Position numbers and translations under genes: made by a program
The notes under the pieces: model-generated
The model's database searches: none
The model's input: only the letters and a program-made list of their open reading frames with translations
What the model was told of the DNA's origin: nothing
Source of the DNA: Polytrichum commune
Taxonomy: Eukaryota > Streptophyta > Polytrichopsida > Polytrichales > Polytrichaceae
Direction of reading: 5' to 3'
DNA: 64,000 nucleotides
NCBI GenBank assembly: GCA_950295325.1
Contig: OX485805.1
Location: forward strand, 53,032,758-53,096,757
In this document: in pieces, positions 21,841-34,519 of the stretch
How positions within the stretch are numbered: the first letter of the stretch is position 1
How the letters are laid out: every line of letters starts with the position of its first letter

Positions 21841-22365
21841 ATATTGAGCATGCAGAGTGTTCTGAATGTTCATCTCCATTGTTTAATTTGTGAATTACAG
21901 ACAAATGAGAGCAAGCCACAGAACATTGGGGATTCGGGCACTTGAGGTTTAAGAAATGGAGGTGGTGAGTATGGCCAAAGGTGGCCGGTTTCGCTCTTGA
22001 GTATTGTAATATGGTGACACGGACAGATTATTAGGGTTTAGCAATGCTCCAATACTTCAACAGATCGTTCAGATCGTTCAGATCGTTCGTCACTATTGTT
22101 CGATTTGTGAATTTACAAAATGGAAAGCAAGCCAAAAACTGGAGATTTGGGTGTTCAAAGAATGGAGGTGATGAGTATGGCCAAAGGTGGCAGTTTTGGT
22201 GCTTGCATATTGTATTGTATTGACCCCAACAGATAATCAGGTTTTAGGAATTGCTCTGATACTTGAGCATCCAGAGTGTTTGGAATGTTAATTTCATTAA
22301 GTCAATTTGTAAACCACAGGAAATTTCAAGCCAATAAGAACTGGGTTTTTGGGCACTGCAGGTGG
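21840..22365 (+). repeat. Tandem triplication reaching the P450 start codon
   Basis: Three related units begin near 21842, 22041 and 22253. Each has GAGCATGCAGAGTGTT-like sequence or its decayed form, then AATTTGTGAATTACA, then GCAAGCCA, GGG(C/T)ACT(T/G), and ATGGAGGTG(G/A)TGAGTATGG in the first two. The third unit runs into the P450 coding start, so the 5' leader, and possibly the start region, derives from the repeat. Confidence 0.6.
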
Positions 22366-22379
22366 ATCAGCAGCTGGTG

Positions 22380-25300
22380 ATGGATCCTGATGGGGGGGCA
22401 TCATGGATTCCGATGACATTCGTCATGGTTTTGGTGAGTTGTGCGATTGCATATTACTTGTGGTGGAGCAACCACCCGAAGTACGGGAAGAATGTGGGCA
22501 GCAAGGTGTACCCGGTGGTGGGCACGTATGTGGCAGTATTGCGTAACCTGCACCATATCTATGACTGGGACACGTCGAAGCTTGCGGCGTCCCAGACGAT
22601 GACGGTCCGCGACGTGCGGCCAGGTGGCGTCGAGTCCTGGACGACAGCCAACCCGGCGAACGTGGAGCACATCCTCAAGACCAAGTTCGAGAACTACGAA
22701 AAAGGTCCGATTTACAGGGGCATTGGAAAGGACCTCCTGGGCGATGGCATCTTCAACGCCGACGGCGCGGGGTGGAAGGTGAGTGCAATTGGGAGTGCCA
22801 CACCCTGCAAAATTTTGAATTTGATGTTCTATGATTCAAACTTCTTTATGATTTGAATAGAGTTATCCTTCAATTGAACCAAAGTTTTGGTTGGGAGTTG
22901 GTTGTTTTGTGTGCAAAACTTTCCATGTTTGATAAGTTGTTGGTGCATGCTTGGGGTCACTGGGGAGGTTTGAACGAAAAACATTCTATATCAGTTCATT
23001 GGGGACTAAACTCATTTTGGCATGCCAAGAGGTGCTGAAATGAGTTTGACCTCCAATGAACCGGTATAAACTGTTTTTTGTTCAAATCGCAACATCGACT
23101 CCAAGCATACACCTGAAACTTAACAAACATGGAAAGTTTTGTAGGCAAAACAATCAACTTCCGACCAAAATAGTGGTTGAATTACAGGATATCTTTAATG
23201 TCTGCAGATAATTGTGCTAGCTAACCTGCCGCCCATGGATGATGCCATTGATGAGCTAGATAGCTTTATGTTTCAGACAGTGAGCACACTGCAATGATTG
23301 ATCACTGATGTATTGTGCTTGTTAGTTGTAGTATCCTCAAAATGTGGTTTTTGTTATGTCAATATATTGTCATCATGTACATTTCATGCCATGGATTGCA
23401 GCCAAGGGGTGAGGTTACAGTATGCATATTTTAACATCAATTGTTATCAGGCTTGCTTCATAACACAAGCCCTCCATTAAGACAGTGCTACCTCAATGAA
23501 ATTAGGTTAATGTAAGTCTCCTATTGGCATTGAATTGAGAGTTGTATTTTGTGTTACCGCCCATGTAGTAGAGGTGGTTATGGTGTGAAGGTGCAGCGAC
23601 GCGTTGCAAGTCACGAGTTCACCACGAGCTCACTCCGGAGCTTCATGCTTGGGTGTGTGCGCGACGAGCTCCATGACCGCCTCCTCCCTGTCCTTGAGAG
23701 CTTGTCAGCCCAGGTAGGCAATTCTAAATTCCAACATAGTACTAATCTGGACACCTATATTTGAGTGACATGTGGGTAGGTGTAGATCTAAGAATAGACA
23801 ATAAAAAGACTTGTGTTTATAAGAGATTGGACTACATGCCCAAAATATGCTAACTATTATAGGTGCAATAGTCAACATAATTGGGGGGGACCTATATGAC
23901 CACTTAAATGAGCACAAGAATCATCACTTTGATAATGAATAAGATATTCATATGAGCTCCGAAGATTATGAGGCAAATGGCTACAGGCATAATTTGGAAT
24001 TGCAAATCATCTTGTACTAATTGCGTGTTTCATATCCCATGAGAAGTGGGTGCAGAGAGAAAATTATCCATCTGAGGCACGTCTACCTTATATGGTGCAG
24101 GTTTTTATTACTTAGAGCACATATCAATGCAACATGAAGTGTTATAATCTATTCTAGTTTAGGAAATTCTTGGAGTCCTTGCATAAGAGAAGTTAAAAAC
24201 ATCTCTCTGTAGGAAAATGATCAATTTCTTGATGGGACAAATTGCTTTCAGAACTAAAATGTATGGTTTTTTTAAAACATAGGTCATATGGAAACTACCC
24301 ACAGATTTGGGCCTTACGTTTTAAACTTATATATATATATATATATAATTTATTCGGTAGTAGGCAATGTCGGCAAGGTCAGCACCCGGGGTGGCGACCC
24401 TCCCTTGTAGTTCAGCTGGTTCTAAATCACTTCGAATGCTTCTAATGGTATGATGGCAGTTGATGATTTGTTACATCACCAAGAGGAGCAACATGTTTGG
24501 AAACACAGGAGGGCACTGAGAGGAATTTATTGATATCATTTATGTTTGGATTGAGAAGGAAATTTTACACTGTCAAATGTGAATGTTTTTGGAACTACTT
24601 AGAAGCAATATTTCTGGAGCATTGGGTGCTCATCATCCAGAAAGGTATCCTTATATGTATTTATTTTCCATTTCTTAGGAAATTGTTAAAATTCCCAAAC
24701 ATTTATAGTATTGAAAATGCTTATAGCTGATGTGAAAGCATCAGCTCAAGTAATAATGCATATGCCTAAACATGTTGTATAAGCAGCTCCAAACCAGGTT
24801 ATAAAGATGCTGACTCCTGCAAGTCCTACAGATAGTTGGCAACAACAGCAATGTCGCAACGGTGGATTTGCAGGACATTTTGTCGAGGTTCACGTTTGAC
24901 ACGATCTGCAAGCTCGGGTTCGGGGTCGACCCTAAGTGCCTTGACCCGAGCTCGCTCTTCCTCCCAAACGCGAATACGAACAAGTTTGCGGCTGCATTTG
25001 ACACCGCAACCTCGCTCACCCGGATCCGCTTTATCAGCTACCGGTTCGTGTGGAAGACCCTGCGTGCTCTGGACCTGGGACCCGAGAAGAGGCTCCGGGA
25101 GGCCGTCGCGCACATCAATGAATTTGCCATGTTCATCATCAAGACACGCCGGAAACAACTTCTCGCGCAAGCTGCTGCTGCCGCCGTTAATGATGGTGAT
25201 GATCAGAAGCCTGGAAATAAATTGGATGCAGGTGGAGCCTCAGGTGAGCATCTTGACTTGTTGTCAAGGTTCATGGGCCTGGCCACCCTGGATGCAGATC

Positions 25301-28300
25301 AGATCAATCGAAGTGCAGCCGATTCCGAATTTCTTGACGCGACCACACATTATGGTAAGGCGTCATACATATTTGGTCCAACTTTTATTTGACATTTGTT
25401 TTCTGAGAAATTGCTGGTAGTTTGATCACTAGGTTGAATAGTTTGTCTGTTTCCAGTGCTGAAGTCCAATACTTCACTAATTTGTAGTATGAAAGATAAA
25501 TTCACTGTGCTAAGAAATGTTGAAGATGAGGATTCCATGGATGTTCATTGAAACTGTAATTGCAGCTAATACCTTAACTCTTGATTTTGATGGGATTTTA
25601 GTCCATAAGGGACTGGCATGTACGTTGCTATTAGAAGTCAAGTGCACAAGGGGCATCCTTTCAAAAGTATCATGCAATGGACATAAGTTATGATGATTTG
25701 GTTAAAAGTATTCACACCACTTTCTCCAAGATTGCTAGTATGATCACTCAATTGATTTAGTTTATCCAATTCCAGTGCTGAAGTCCAACCCCTCACAGAT
25801 ATGAAAGATGAATTCACTGTGCTGATCAGTCTTGAAGATTAAAATTTACCCTGTCGTCTATTGAATCCGGAACTGCAGATATATACCTAAAGCCTTCATT
25901 CTGATGCTTAAGAGACTTGCAAAGCGCATTGTTGTACGGAATTCCTCAACCTCTTGTTTTTGATGATTGGATGATAAAACCACCAGATGACCCTACCCCT
26001 CCACCGACGGAGCCCGACCTCCACTCCGATGTTTTTCTGCGCGACATTATCATCAGCTTCATCCTGGCAGGGCGGGACACCTCGTCCTCCGGATTGTCGT
26101 GGTTCTTCTGGCTGCTCACCACACACCGCCACGTCGAGCATGCAATCTGCAGAGAAATTGAGGACATTGTGAGAGCTCGCGACCAAGAAGAAGCCGATGA
26201 AGATGCTGACCCAGCGAGCACCGCAGGCTCGGCGGTTGATTTCACATTTGAGGAGCTGAAGCGGATGCATTACTTGCACGCGGCGGTGACTGAGTCGCTC
26301 CGCCTGTACCCACCCGTGCCTGTGGACTTGAAGTTTGTGCGGCATGCCGATGTGTGGCCTGACGGCACTCGCGTGGCTGCCCATTCGGCGGTCGCGTACC
26401 ACCCATTTGCCATGGGCCGCATGGAGCGCATCTGGGGTCCCAATTGCTGCGAGTTCAAGCCTGAGCGATGGCTTGTCGACGGTATCTTTGTGCAAGAGAG
26501 CCCATACAAATTCGCCGTCTTCCAGGTGCACAACTAATCCAAATCTATGTGATTAATTGACTCGATAATGATATGTATATTGAATCTTCTCATAACATTA
26601 CTAAGGCATGTGGGTGTTATTCGGGTTTTTCTCCATGTTCTCCGACCTCTACCAATTGCATCTACACAACGAAACTTGTGTTGCAATAGCAAATCTATGA
26701 TGAATCATCAACAAAAACCGGACTTTCCTTGATTTAGTTATGGTTAGTGGAAGTGCATGTTTGTTGATTTCCTTACTGATCACATATGTAGGTCCTCCCA
26801 ATTATGTTCACTACTGAGTATGGTGTAGTTAACAAAATCTAAAGACGTAGTCCAATCTCTTTTAAACATGTGTCTTTATGGTGTTTTTTTTTTTTTTTAA
26901 AAAATCCTCATCAAACCACACCCCAATTAAATATAGGAGAAAGTTGAGGAGGCAACCACTTAAACACTATAATCCAAAGCCAACAAGGATAATAATCACT
27001 TCAATTTCCTCTTGAGCCCATGACCTAATCCCATGATAGATTGCGATTTAGAAGATTGACCCCACCATCAACCACACCCACAAGGATTTGCATAAGACAA
27101 GTGTGAGTGAAGAAAATCGTAGATGTGGTTGATTGTGGTGGTTAACCACGACCACAACCACCTTTGTAGTGTAAACGACCCTTGAAGCCATCGTTTTTGA
27201 AGAATCACAACATGTTTATTCTAGGCCTTGCTGAATTATTTGTCTTGCCTATGGTAAGTGGCAGGTGGAGCTTAGCAATGTATTTCCATCGTATGTTGTC
27301 CATCCGAGAAGTTGTGCACCAGAAAATTGGCATGATCATCGAGAAAATTGGCAGCCGATAATCATGACGTGACCACTGCATCTAATAGTGGTCATGTGTT
27401 GCATGTATTGCCCCACCATCAACTGTAATGAGCACCCAATACCTACGTCACCACCACCAGTGTGAGGTAGGTTGGGCGCCTACTACATCCCAAGGCAAGG
27501 CTCCTCACATCCATTACCTAGTTCAAAGTCATAAGCATTTGGGGTGCTCACAGCTGTGAATCCAATCCGGATTGCTGGTTTTGTTGACATCACTTAAGTG
27601 CAGGAAAGCACATAGAAAATTCAAAGCGATAGAAATTGCAATGTAAAAACATCGCATGTGGTCTCCTTGGCTGCGCTCAAAGAACTGCAATAAGTCAAGA
27701 GGAGAGAATCATTTCTTGAATGCACTGGTTTGAACAAGAAGGTAGGCGTGCATGCCGACTGAGGTATGTCAGGTTTGTTATCTGCTTGTTGATAAGGCAG
27801 GACCATCAGGCGATCATGTTGCTTCTGTTACGACTAATGTTGAACTGGCATCGTCTTTTTATGATACCATTTGGGTATCTATAACGAGAGTTTTCACTTT
27901 TTTTGAGACCAATAGGGAATGGGTATTTGAGGATATCTTTGCTTTCAATACCATTCGGGTCTATATACCAAGGAAGAACCGTCACATCCAGGTAAAATCA
28001 CCCTAGGATCAACAAAATATGTTAGGTTGTCGAAGAACGCACTTTGACGTGTGACATCATATGTATGTTCATGTCCTTCCAATGAGAGTTTTACAAGCCA
28101 CCTCCCCAAATTTCAGTGTCACGTGTGAAAGTTGGAAGCACCAAAGCCTTGAATAGATGTGATTTGAATTCCCAACATGTAACTCCAACTATCGCTTCCT
28201 TCTCTAAGGTGCCCATGAAGGCTTTCATACCTATAGTTTTTCACCTTTCACTTGATGGTTCAAAGTGGCCATGTGAGTAGAAATCAATCCCGAGGTATTT

Positions 28301-29007
28301 ATAGTTCTGGGTTATCTCAATTTTGTACTTGCCTAGGTAAAATGTCTCTTGGTTTAATTTCCTTTTGTTGCAGCCAAAGATTAGGATTTTGGTCTTTGAT
28401 AAATTGAGAACAAGGCTAGAAAAATTGCAAGACCCAGATAGCTTGTTTAGAAGTCTTTGTAAGCTTGATCTTGTTTTATAGACCAAAACAACATCGTTAG
28501 CATTGAGAAATTATGGTTTAGAATGGTATTGACCCAATGAATAACTCAGGTATACAAAGATTCTCCCTCCTTGTGATACCCATGAAGGATCAATATATGA
28601 TTGGTATCACAATTTTGACACTAATCAGGTAGGTTCTTTGATACCATTATGGATACTAAATATTGATACATACATTCACCTATATACTTGGTGTACCATT
28701 CCAACAGTGGCTAGGACCATGGGCAAGAGTCCATTTGGTATCAATAATGATAGTTATCCTTCCTCATATTTTTTGCGCATGCAGACTGAGGTTCTGGGTT
28801 TGTTGGTTTTGTGGACTTCAGGCTGGTCCGCGCATGTGTTTGGGGAAGGAACTCGCAATGATACAGATGAAGATGATTGCGGCGAGTGTGCTGCAGCGAT
28901 TCACGTTTTCTGTGCCAGATGAATTCTCGCCCAAGTACGCACTCAACCTCACAATGCCCATCAAGAATGGGCTGCCAGTGTGGGTGCATCCCCGGCACAA
29001 AAACTAG
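22380..29007 (+). CDS. CYP94-like cytochrome P450, five exons
   Basis: Exons 22380-22778, 23591-23713, 24832-25354, 25987-26525 and 28822-29007, all with GT/AG borders and consistent phase, give 589 residues. An N-terminal anchor (about residues 9-29) is followed by NPANVEHILKTKFENY, RRVASHEF and FTFDTICKLGFGVDP. The I-helix is AGRDTSSS, the K-helix ESLR, PERW is present, and the heme loop FQAGPRMCLG is completed across the last intron. The FILAGRDTSSSGLSWFFWLL block and C-terminal MPIKNGLPV favour CYP94, whose known members omega-hydroxylate fatty acids or jasmonoyl-isoleucine; the substrate here is unknown. It is longer than usual (~510) because of a low-complexity insert between the J-region and I-helix. 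The exon 4 acceptor (CACCAG) lacks a good pyrimidine tract, so that border is less sure. All key residues are present. Confidence 0.88.
23808..24090. repeat. Dispersed repeat copy inside P450 intron 2
   Basis: Shares AGATTGGACTAC, ATAATTGGGGGG, GATATTCATATGAGCTCC, AAATCATCTT and GTGTTTCATAT in order with 55919-56163, and its end with 4749-4830. It has no coding content. Confidence 0.65.
24331..24350. repeat. (TA)n microsatellite
   Basis: A short TA dinucleotide run within P450 intron 2. Confidence 0.8.
26526..28020. other. Remainder of P450 intron 4, no gene
   Basis: AT-rich intronic sequence with a poly-T tract at 26884 and, at 26790-26880, one copy of a ~90-bp dispersed repeat that also occurs at 30945-31030 and 58090-58190. 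Confidence 0.5.
28021..28535 (-). pseudogene. LINE reverse transcriptase fragment in P450 intron 4
   Basis: On the minus strand the translation runs FLNANDVVLVYKT, LQRLLNKLSG, LVLNLSKTKILIFG, then YKYLGIDFYSHGHF, and continues past a frame break with GTLEKEAIVGVTCW and LVLPTFTRDTEIWGG. This is the palm and thumb end of a non-LTR (LINE) reverse transcriptase. The catalytic (F/Y)ADD box reads NAND, so both key positions are damaged. Only about 170 residues remain, antisense to the P450 and spliced out with its last intron. Confidence 0.8.
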
Positions 29008-29549
29008 CTCAAATCCGAAACCCTGGTAGCTGAATTGATTGCCTTTTTGGTGATTCCCAAATCTGTTACATATCTATGTGCATTCTAGTAGGGGTTTGAG
29101 TTGAGTTGGGGAGTTCCATAGCATCCTTCAGCAATTTGAAGCATAAACATGTACATATTACTTACCCTTCACCCAATTTTACAAGAAAACAGTGGAAAGG
29201 GTCACTAAGCAAAGGATTAAGCTGGAGAAAGTTATGTCCGTTTGTAGTGAAGGAATATGAGGAAGTAGACACCACCAGAACACGTGATCTCTTGTAATTC
29301 GATGACAATGGGAGAATTGCTGGCAAATTGGATCTGAATTCCTGTAAATGTTAACTAGTTATATTATTGCGCAACTCTGAATAGAAACACACACTAATTG
29401 GGGATAATCAGTGTAGTCCAGCTTGTTGAATTCCACATGGAAATTACCTTCCGGCACTCAGTGTTGAACCAGACATCACTCATTGGGATATGTGCAAGTA
29501 CGGATTTTGATGTCGTTGAAAGCAATGGATTTTTTTGTTTCTCTAGTGC

Positions 29550-30704
29550 AGATCTTGGTGAGCTACACTAAATATGATATTTAGTGCCACCAATTCTAAA
29601 TGTCTTGCTCAATACTAATTGTAAACTGCGGTGTAGTGTCACCAACACTGGAGTAGAGGTGCCCATCATAACCAATCACTTAAGAAATTCTACACCAGGT
29701 TTGGAGAAGTATAAGGCAGTGCCAAATTTTCACATGTAGGAAGATATAAATGAGGACTACAAATTTTTCAATAATTTTAGTTCTTAAAGTGAAATCATTT
29801 TGAAATTTTGAAGTTAACATATTACCAATGTCTAGAGTCTACCATGATTGCTCATTCCTCTTCACTTTAGCACTCAAAACCAAGACATGTGTCATGACAT
29901 TATTGGTTATGGCTTGACTGAAATTGAGTCCCAACCTCATCAAAATTGAGTCCCAATCTAGTCGAAATTATAGTTCCCTATAGATTGCCGATGGGGTCGT
30001 AATCAACAATAAGCATCTCTACTATAAGTCTTAACTCAAAATTATTTGTCATTCCTTGCAAAAAAAAAAAAGGTGTTGTTTATATGTAGAGGCCCCTATT
30101 TTCAATTAGGACCCCATTGGCAATCTATAGAGTACCAGAATCTTGATCAGACTGGGACTTAATTTTGATCAAGCCAGATCCAATAGTATCATGAGATAAT
30201 TTTTGGTTTTGAGTGTTGAAGTGAGGAACAATGAACGGTATGGCATACAATGATTATTAGTAATATGTTCGAGCCAACTATGGGATTCAAAAATTCACAA
30301 TAATTTCAAATTACCAGAAAAAAATTACCAGAAAAAAATTACAATCCTCCTTATGTCTATCTTCCTACAGGGGAAAAATCTGCACCACCTTATACTTCTC
30401 CAAATCTTGCGTAGAATCTCTTTTACACCTCTACTCTACAATGTTGCAAATACTGTCACCCACCAAGTGTTTTTTCATCCAAATTTCAATCATCCATGAC
30501 AATATTAATTTTCATCACAAGTTGCTGACAAGAGAAGGTAGGGTTTTAGCCAATGGATGAACTCTACCATCATACATGACAATATTATTTCACTTCTTCA
30601 TAAGAAATGTCATCCGAAAAGTTGCCATAGTGACGTTAAATACCATATATAAATATCATATTTAGTGTAGTAAATTTGTGCCAAGGGCACCAACATCAAG
30701 ATCT
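29550..30704. mobile_element. Large imperfect palindrome (foldback element, ~1.15 kb)
   Basis: The left arm from GATCTTGGTG and TACACTAAATATGATATTTA (29551-29583) is mirrored by the right arm ending at 30704. Inner blocks are also mirrored: the 29640-29750 block (GGAGAAGTATAAGG, GTAGGAAGATA) with 30355-30450, the 29870-29910 block (CACTCAAAACCAA) with 30205-30230, and GATTGCC near 29984 with GGCAATC near 30118. The centre is near 30070-30100. No ORF is present. Arms this long with many mismatches suggest an old foldback or MITE-type element. Confidence 0.65.
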
Positions 30705-31082
30705 CAAAGTAATGACATGCTGTTAACTGTTTGTTGACTTTTGAATACATATTTCATATTAATATGAATATAAGAGGCAAGCATTCAACTTGGTAGCAAT
30801 TGGAAAGTTTCAACTTGAAAGTTCATGTATGATTGACTTGGGGGTGTTGAGTTGTCGATGATAGTCATGTGTATTGACTTGACTTGGGGTGGTTGCGTTG
30901 TCTGCAAAGGGAAGATTCTGTTTCGTATTCATTGTATCATATAGGTTCCCCCGACTATCTTGACTATTGAACCTAGAATAGTCAACAAATATTAGCACGT
31001 ACTTCAATCTCTTTTAAGCACACGTCTTTTTGGAGTCCATTCTTAAATCTTTACCTAGCAACACACCAATGAATCGAGAGAA

Positions 31083-31250
31083 CCACCAACTCATTACAGA
31101 TGAACCGGTTGAGTTTGAGAATTAACCAGTTGGAGTTCAAGACTTCAAGAAAATCACTGATCATTTTAGAGGAATCTATAGAATATACCTCAAATTGATA
31201 CAGGAAGAACCGAAAGATCGCAGCCATGTAACCAGGTGGGCTTGGAAACA
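31083..31250. repeat. Dispersed repeat, copy 1
   Basis: Matches 41716-41885 in order: AGATGAACCGGTTGAGTT, GTTCAAGA, GATCATTTTAGA, GGAATATACC and the following GGA..AACCG block. The rest of 31250-32130 has a 215-codon antisense frame that I do not consider coding. Confidence 0.65.
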
Positions 31251-32144
31251 ATAGGATTTTTGGGATTCGTAAGAGCTGGTTGGGTTGAAGCAATGGCTCG
31301 TCCATGGAAGCGGGCTCTGATCTCAAACACGTCGAAGCTTGTGCCTTGATGCCGAATAGTTTCGATCTGCTTAGATCTCTTGAGGTTAGGATTAGTGCAG
31401 TTTCGAAACGAGCATTCAGACTGTGTGACTTGGATTAGAGGAACAAACTGGACGTGCAGATCTGTATACAGATCTAGATCTTGCGGAGCACCACTACAAG
31501 ATCTGTGGGCGGAGGAGCGGAGTGAATGAAGTTGGATCCGACTATCGAGTTCGATGTCCGAGATGGAGTCCGTCGCGGATGAAGTGAGATTTGGAGGAGG
31601 CCGTTTCGATCCAAAGTTGGAGGAGAAGGGGTGATGGATCTCATGGGAGGTTCTGAAACACAATGTGGCAATGGTGGATGCGGTAATCGAGGTCATGCAT
31701 GGCTGAGGCAAGCCCATTAACACACCACTCAAGAGGGCTTCAACTCTTCGAGAACACGGATCGGTGAGAAACTTCCATTCAATGTTGAGAGGAATTGAAG
31801 CGGGTTTTGGGTTGGAAAGGTGGATTGTCCCATTCAAGGTTGATCCACAGAAACTACTTCGTCACGCATTGCTTTGTTGGAGAATCAGCCTGTGATCACC
31901 TACTAGTTCACGGGACCTAAACCGAATCCACTTGCTTTGGAGATGTGGCTTCAAATTCTAAATCGCAAAGCATTTGAGAGGAAAGTCCCTAGCATTCTGT
32001 AGAAACATGGGCAAAGGGTCTTTCCTTTTGTCAAGTAATGAGAGGGATGCGATAAGTGTTCCACTCATGTTGTCCCTATTCAAATCAAAATGGGGGACAT
32101 GCATGCAACAAAGTTGGATACTGGAATTTTAACCTTGATTTCCC

Positions 32145-32147
<3 letters not shown>

Positions 32148-32182
<35 letters not shown>

Positions 32183-32229
32183 CTAATCCTTGTTTCTTCC
32201 TTTGGGGAATATATATATATATATATATT
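32148..32229. repeat. Two (AT)n microsatellites
   Basis: AT runs at 32148-32175 and 32209-32229 separated by ~33 bp. Confidence 0.9.
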
Positions 32230-32239
32230 GATTGTTGTG

Positions 32240-34060
32240 GATCGATATGATTTTCAACAAGTAGGGCGCAAGAAATAACAAGAAGAAGAAAAATTATGAG
32301 GATGAGGAAGAGCACCAAAAAAAGGCATTTTAGGAAGCAATAAGCACCAAAACAAGACACGCATATAGGTGAGATCCCCCACTAAAAGAGACCAAGAGTG
32401 TGGCTCCCGCTATAGCTCACAGAGGAGGGGCCAAATCTTATGAAATAAACCAAGGTGCCAAGGAAGAAATGAGGATCAGCAACAACATGCATGTAAGTTC
32501 ACAGCAAAGGGGGTTTTTTGACCCTGGTCCAAGTTATGGACCAAAACCAACACCCAACAATATTGGTCTGACATAGGTTAGGCATACATCCATAGGGGTA
32601 GTAGGACAAAGTGGAGGCCTGGGTGCCTTGACTTGCCCTCAAGGGGTGCATTGACTTGCCCTCGGGGGGTGCACTTATTGTTAGAACTATGGACCCACGT
32701 GGGTGCACAAAAGGGGTATTAATTATGCCTAGGGGGTGCAAAATATACATAAGGTGCGGGTATTATTTATTCTAGCTTTGTAAATATATTAGGCATGTTA
32801 TTCATATAATCCTAGTTGTATGTCTACCTTTAGGTCCATATTCAATTATAAAGGAATGGGTAATCTACAAGAGGTCCAAATTAATATTTCATCCAATATG
32901 TGAACCACATTCATCCATGAAATTCAAGGTTTAGGACTACTATCGTGGAGTTTGCAAGTAGAGTGAGGGTGGAGCTCACAGGTGATTTCTTTTCTTCTTG
33001 TGGTTGTTTCTTGCTCCAATAATAAGATTGTTGCTACAAATTGTGGTGTTTTGGGAATGTTTCTTTGATCCCATGAGCTTCGTTCCTACTACCTACTCCA
33101 TGACACAATATTTTCAAAGTCTTGTATTGGAAAGGGAAAGGGATATATATATATATAAATCTTGAATGCAAATCATATAAGGTGCTTGCGAAATTTATAC
33201 GTGATGACCAAAAATTGCATTTTAACAAAGTTGAATAGAGTTCACCATAAGTTCACTAAAAGTGGAGAGAAAAAACCCAATTTTAAGGGAATCTCCCATA
33301 TATGTCACTTTCAAGGCTTCAAACAAGGAGTTTAAATCCCCTAAACTTTTCATATTGCAGTGAACGCCTATGTCCACAAATCTTGTTTTCGATGGCCTAA
33401 CAATTTCTAAGGAGTCCAAAATCAAGCTCACTGTTTTTTTTTTTTTTGTAAAACATTGCATGCAAATCATTATGCATCATGTAACATTTGTCCCCAAACC
33501 ATACTTAATAAAACCATTCAAGGTTCACATATGAGCTTGTGCCAAATCTCTCTCTCTCTCTCTAGAGCTAGAATCCAAAGCACAAAAAGCAAGTTCCAAT
33601 ATTACCTAAACCATACCTCCACCTACATATCCAATACACGTCCTTGTAGAATACGCCACATGGATGGTTGGGAAAAAATCATAATATTTAAACATCAATC
33701 TCTCAAGGGTATTTTATCTCAAATCATCAATCAATTGTATTGGATATTGTACCTAGGTTACGTGAAGTTTTGTTGGAAAATCCATGGATTTGCCCATTGA
33801 CGGGATTCCCCAATAATTCCGCTTTAATTCCGTGCATGTGAGGGACTCCTTGATAACTTAAGTATCCATCACGGCGAGATGAAATTGTCCAATACAAGCT
33901 TGCCTCTTATTCATCCAACATTAACATCTTGAACTAGTGTGCAGCCTAAAGATTTCATTTCATAATTGATGTGCCACCAAAAATAGTTTTAAAGACTCCA
34001 AATTATACTAGTTTAGTATGAGTCATGTTCATCACGTCATTCACATTTATAATAGTCTTA
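32240..34060. other. No gene seen; repeats and low complexity
   Basis: Clustered GGGGTGCA motifs at 32610-32760, a (TA)n run at 33143-33156, a poly-T tract near 33432 and a (CT)n run at 33548. No protein similarity. Confidence 0.5.
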
Positions 34061-34062
34061 TG

Positions 34063-34159
34063 TGGGACTGATAGTATTCCACGTAGTAGTCCCGGATATT
34101 CCTCACATTCAAACTGTGGGGAATATCCGGAAATACTACGTGGAATATTGCCAGTCCCA
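34063..34159 (+). ncRNA. MicroRNA-precursor-like hairpin or tiny MITE
   Basis: TGGGACTG at 34063 pairs with CAGTCCCA at 34152-34159, and the arms stay paired inward through TATTCCACGTAGTA and CGGATATTCC with a few scattered mismatches, leaving a short loop near 34105-34116. The ~97-nt length, continuous duplex of more than 40 pairs and small mismatches resemble a plant pre-miRNA foldback. A short inverted-repeat transposon would look the same; strand and expression are unknown. Confidence 0.4.
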
Positions 34160-34519
34160 AAGAACATTGTTATGGATCTGAATAATGTTATGTGTGAGAT
34201 GAATCAGCCATAAACTTATAGGGGTCAAGTTCTATGAAGAAGAGGTACGCTCCTATGCAAAAATTCCCCCCTCTCCGTCCATCTCGTCTTGTTCATGATT
34301 GGCCCACAACTCCAAATGGTGGTACCCAAAATCCACCACAATCGTACCCCCAAAATCTACGCCTTTTGAGGAACCCCCCCCCCCCTCCCCCTTTTCAACA
34401 CACGGATTATGGTTTCGTGAATATTTGCCGCCGTTGTACATTTGACCCCGGAATGTGTAAGGCCCACGGATTTGGACGATTGCAAAGACTCTAACTCAAC
34501 TTACATAACATCAAACCTT

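Noticed and set aside
31190-31837. 215-codon frame on the minus strand
   Set aside because: It has no recognisable domain, runs through the dispersed repeat at 31083-31250, and its composition is that of non-coding DNA.
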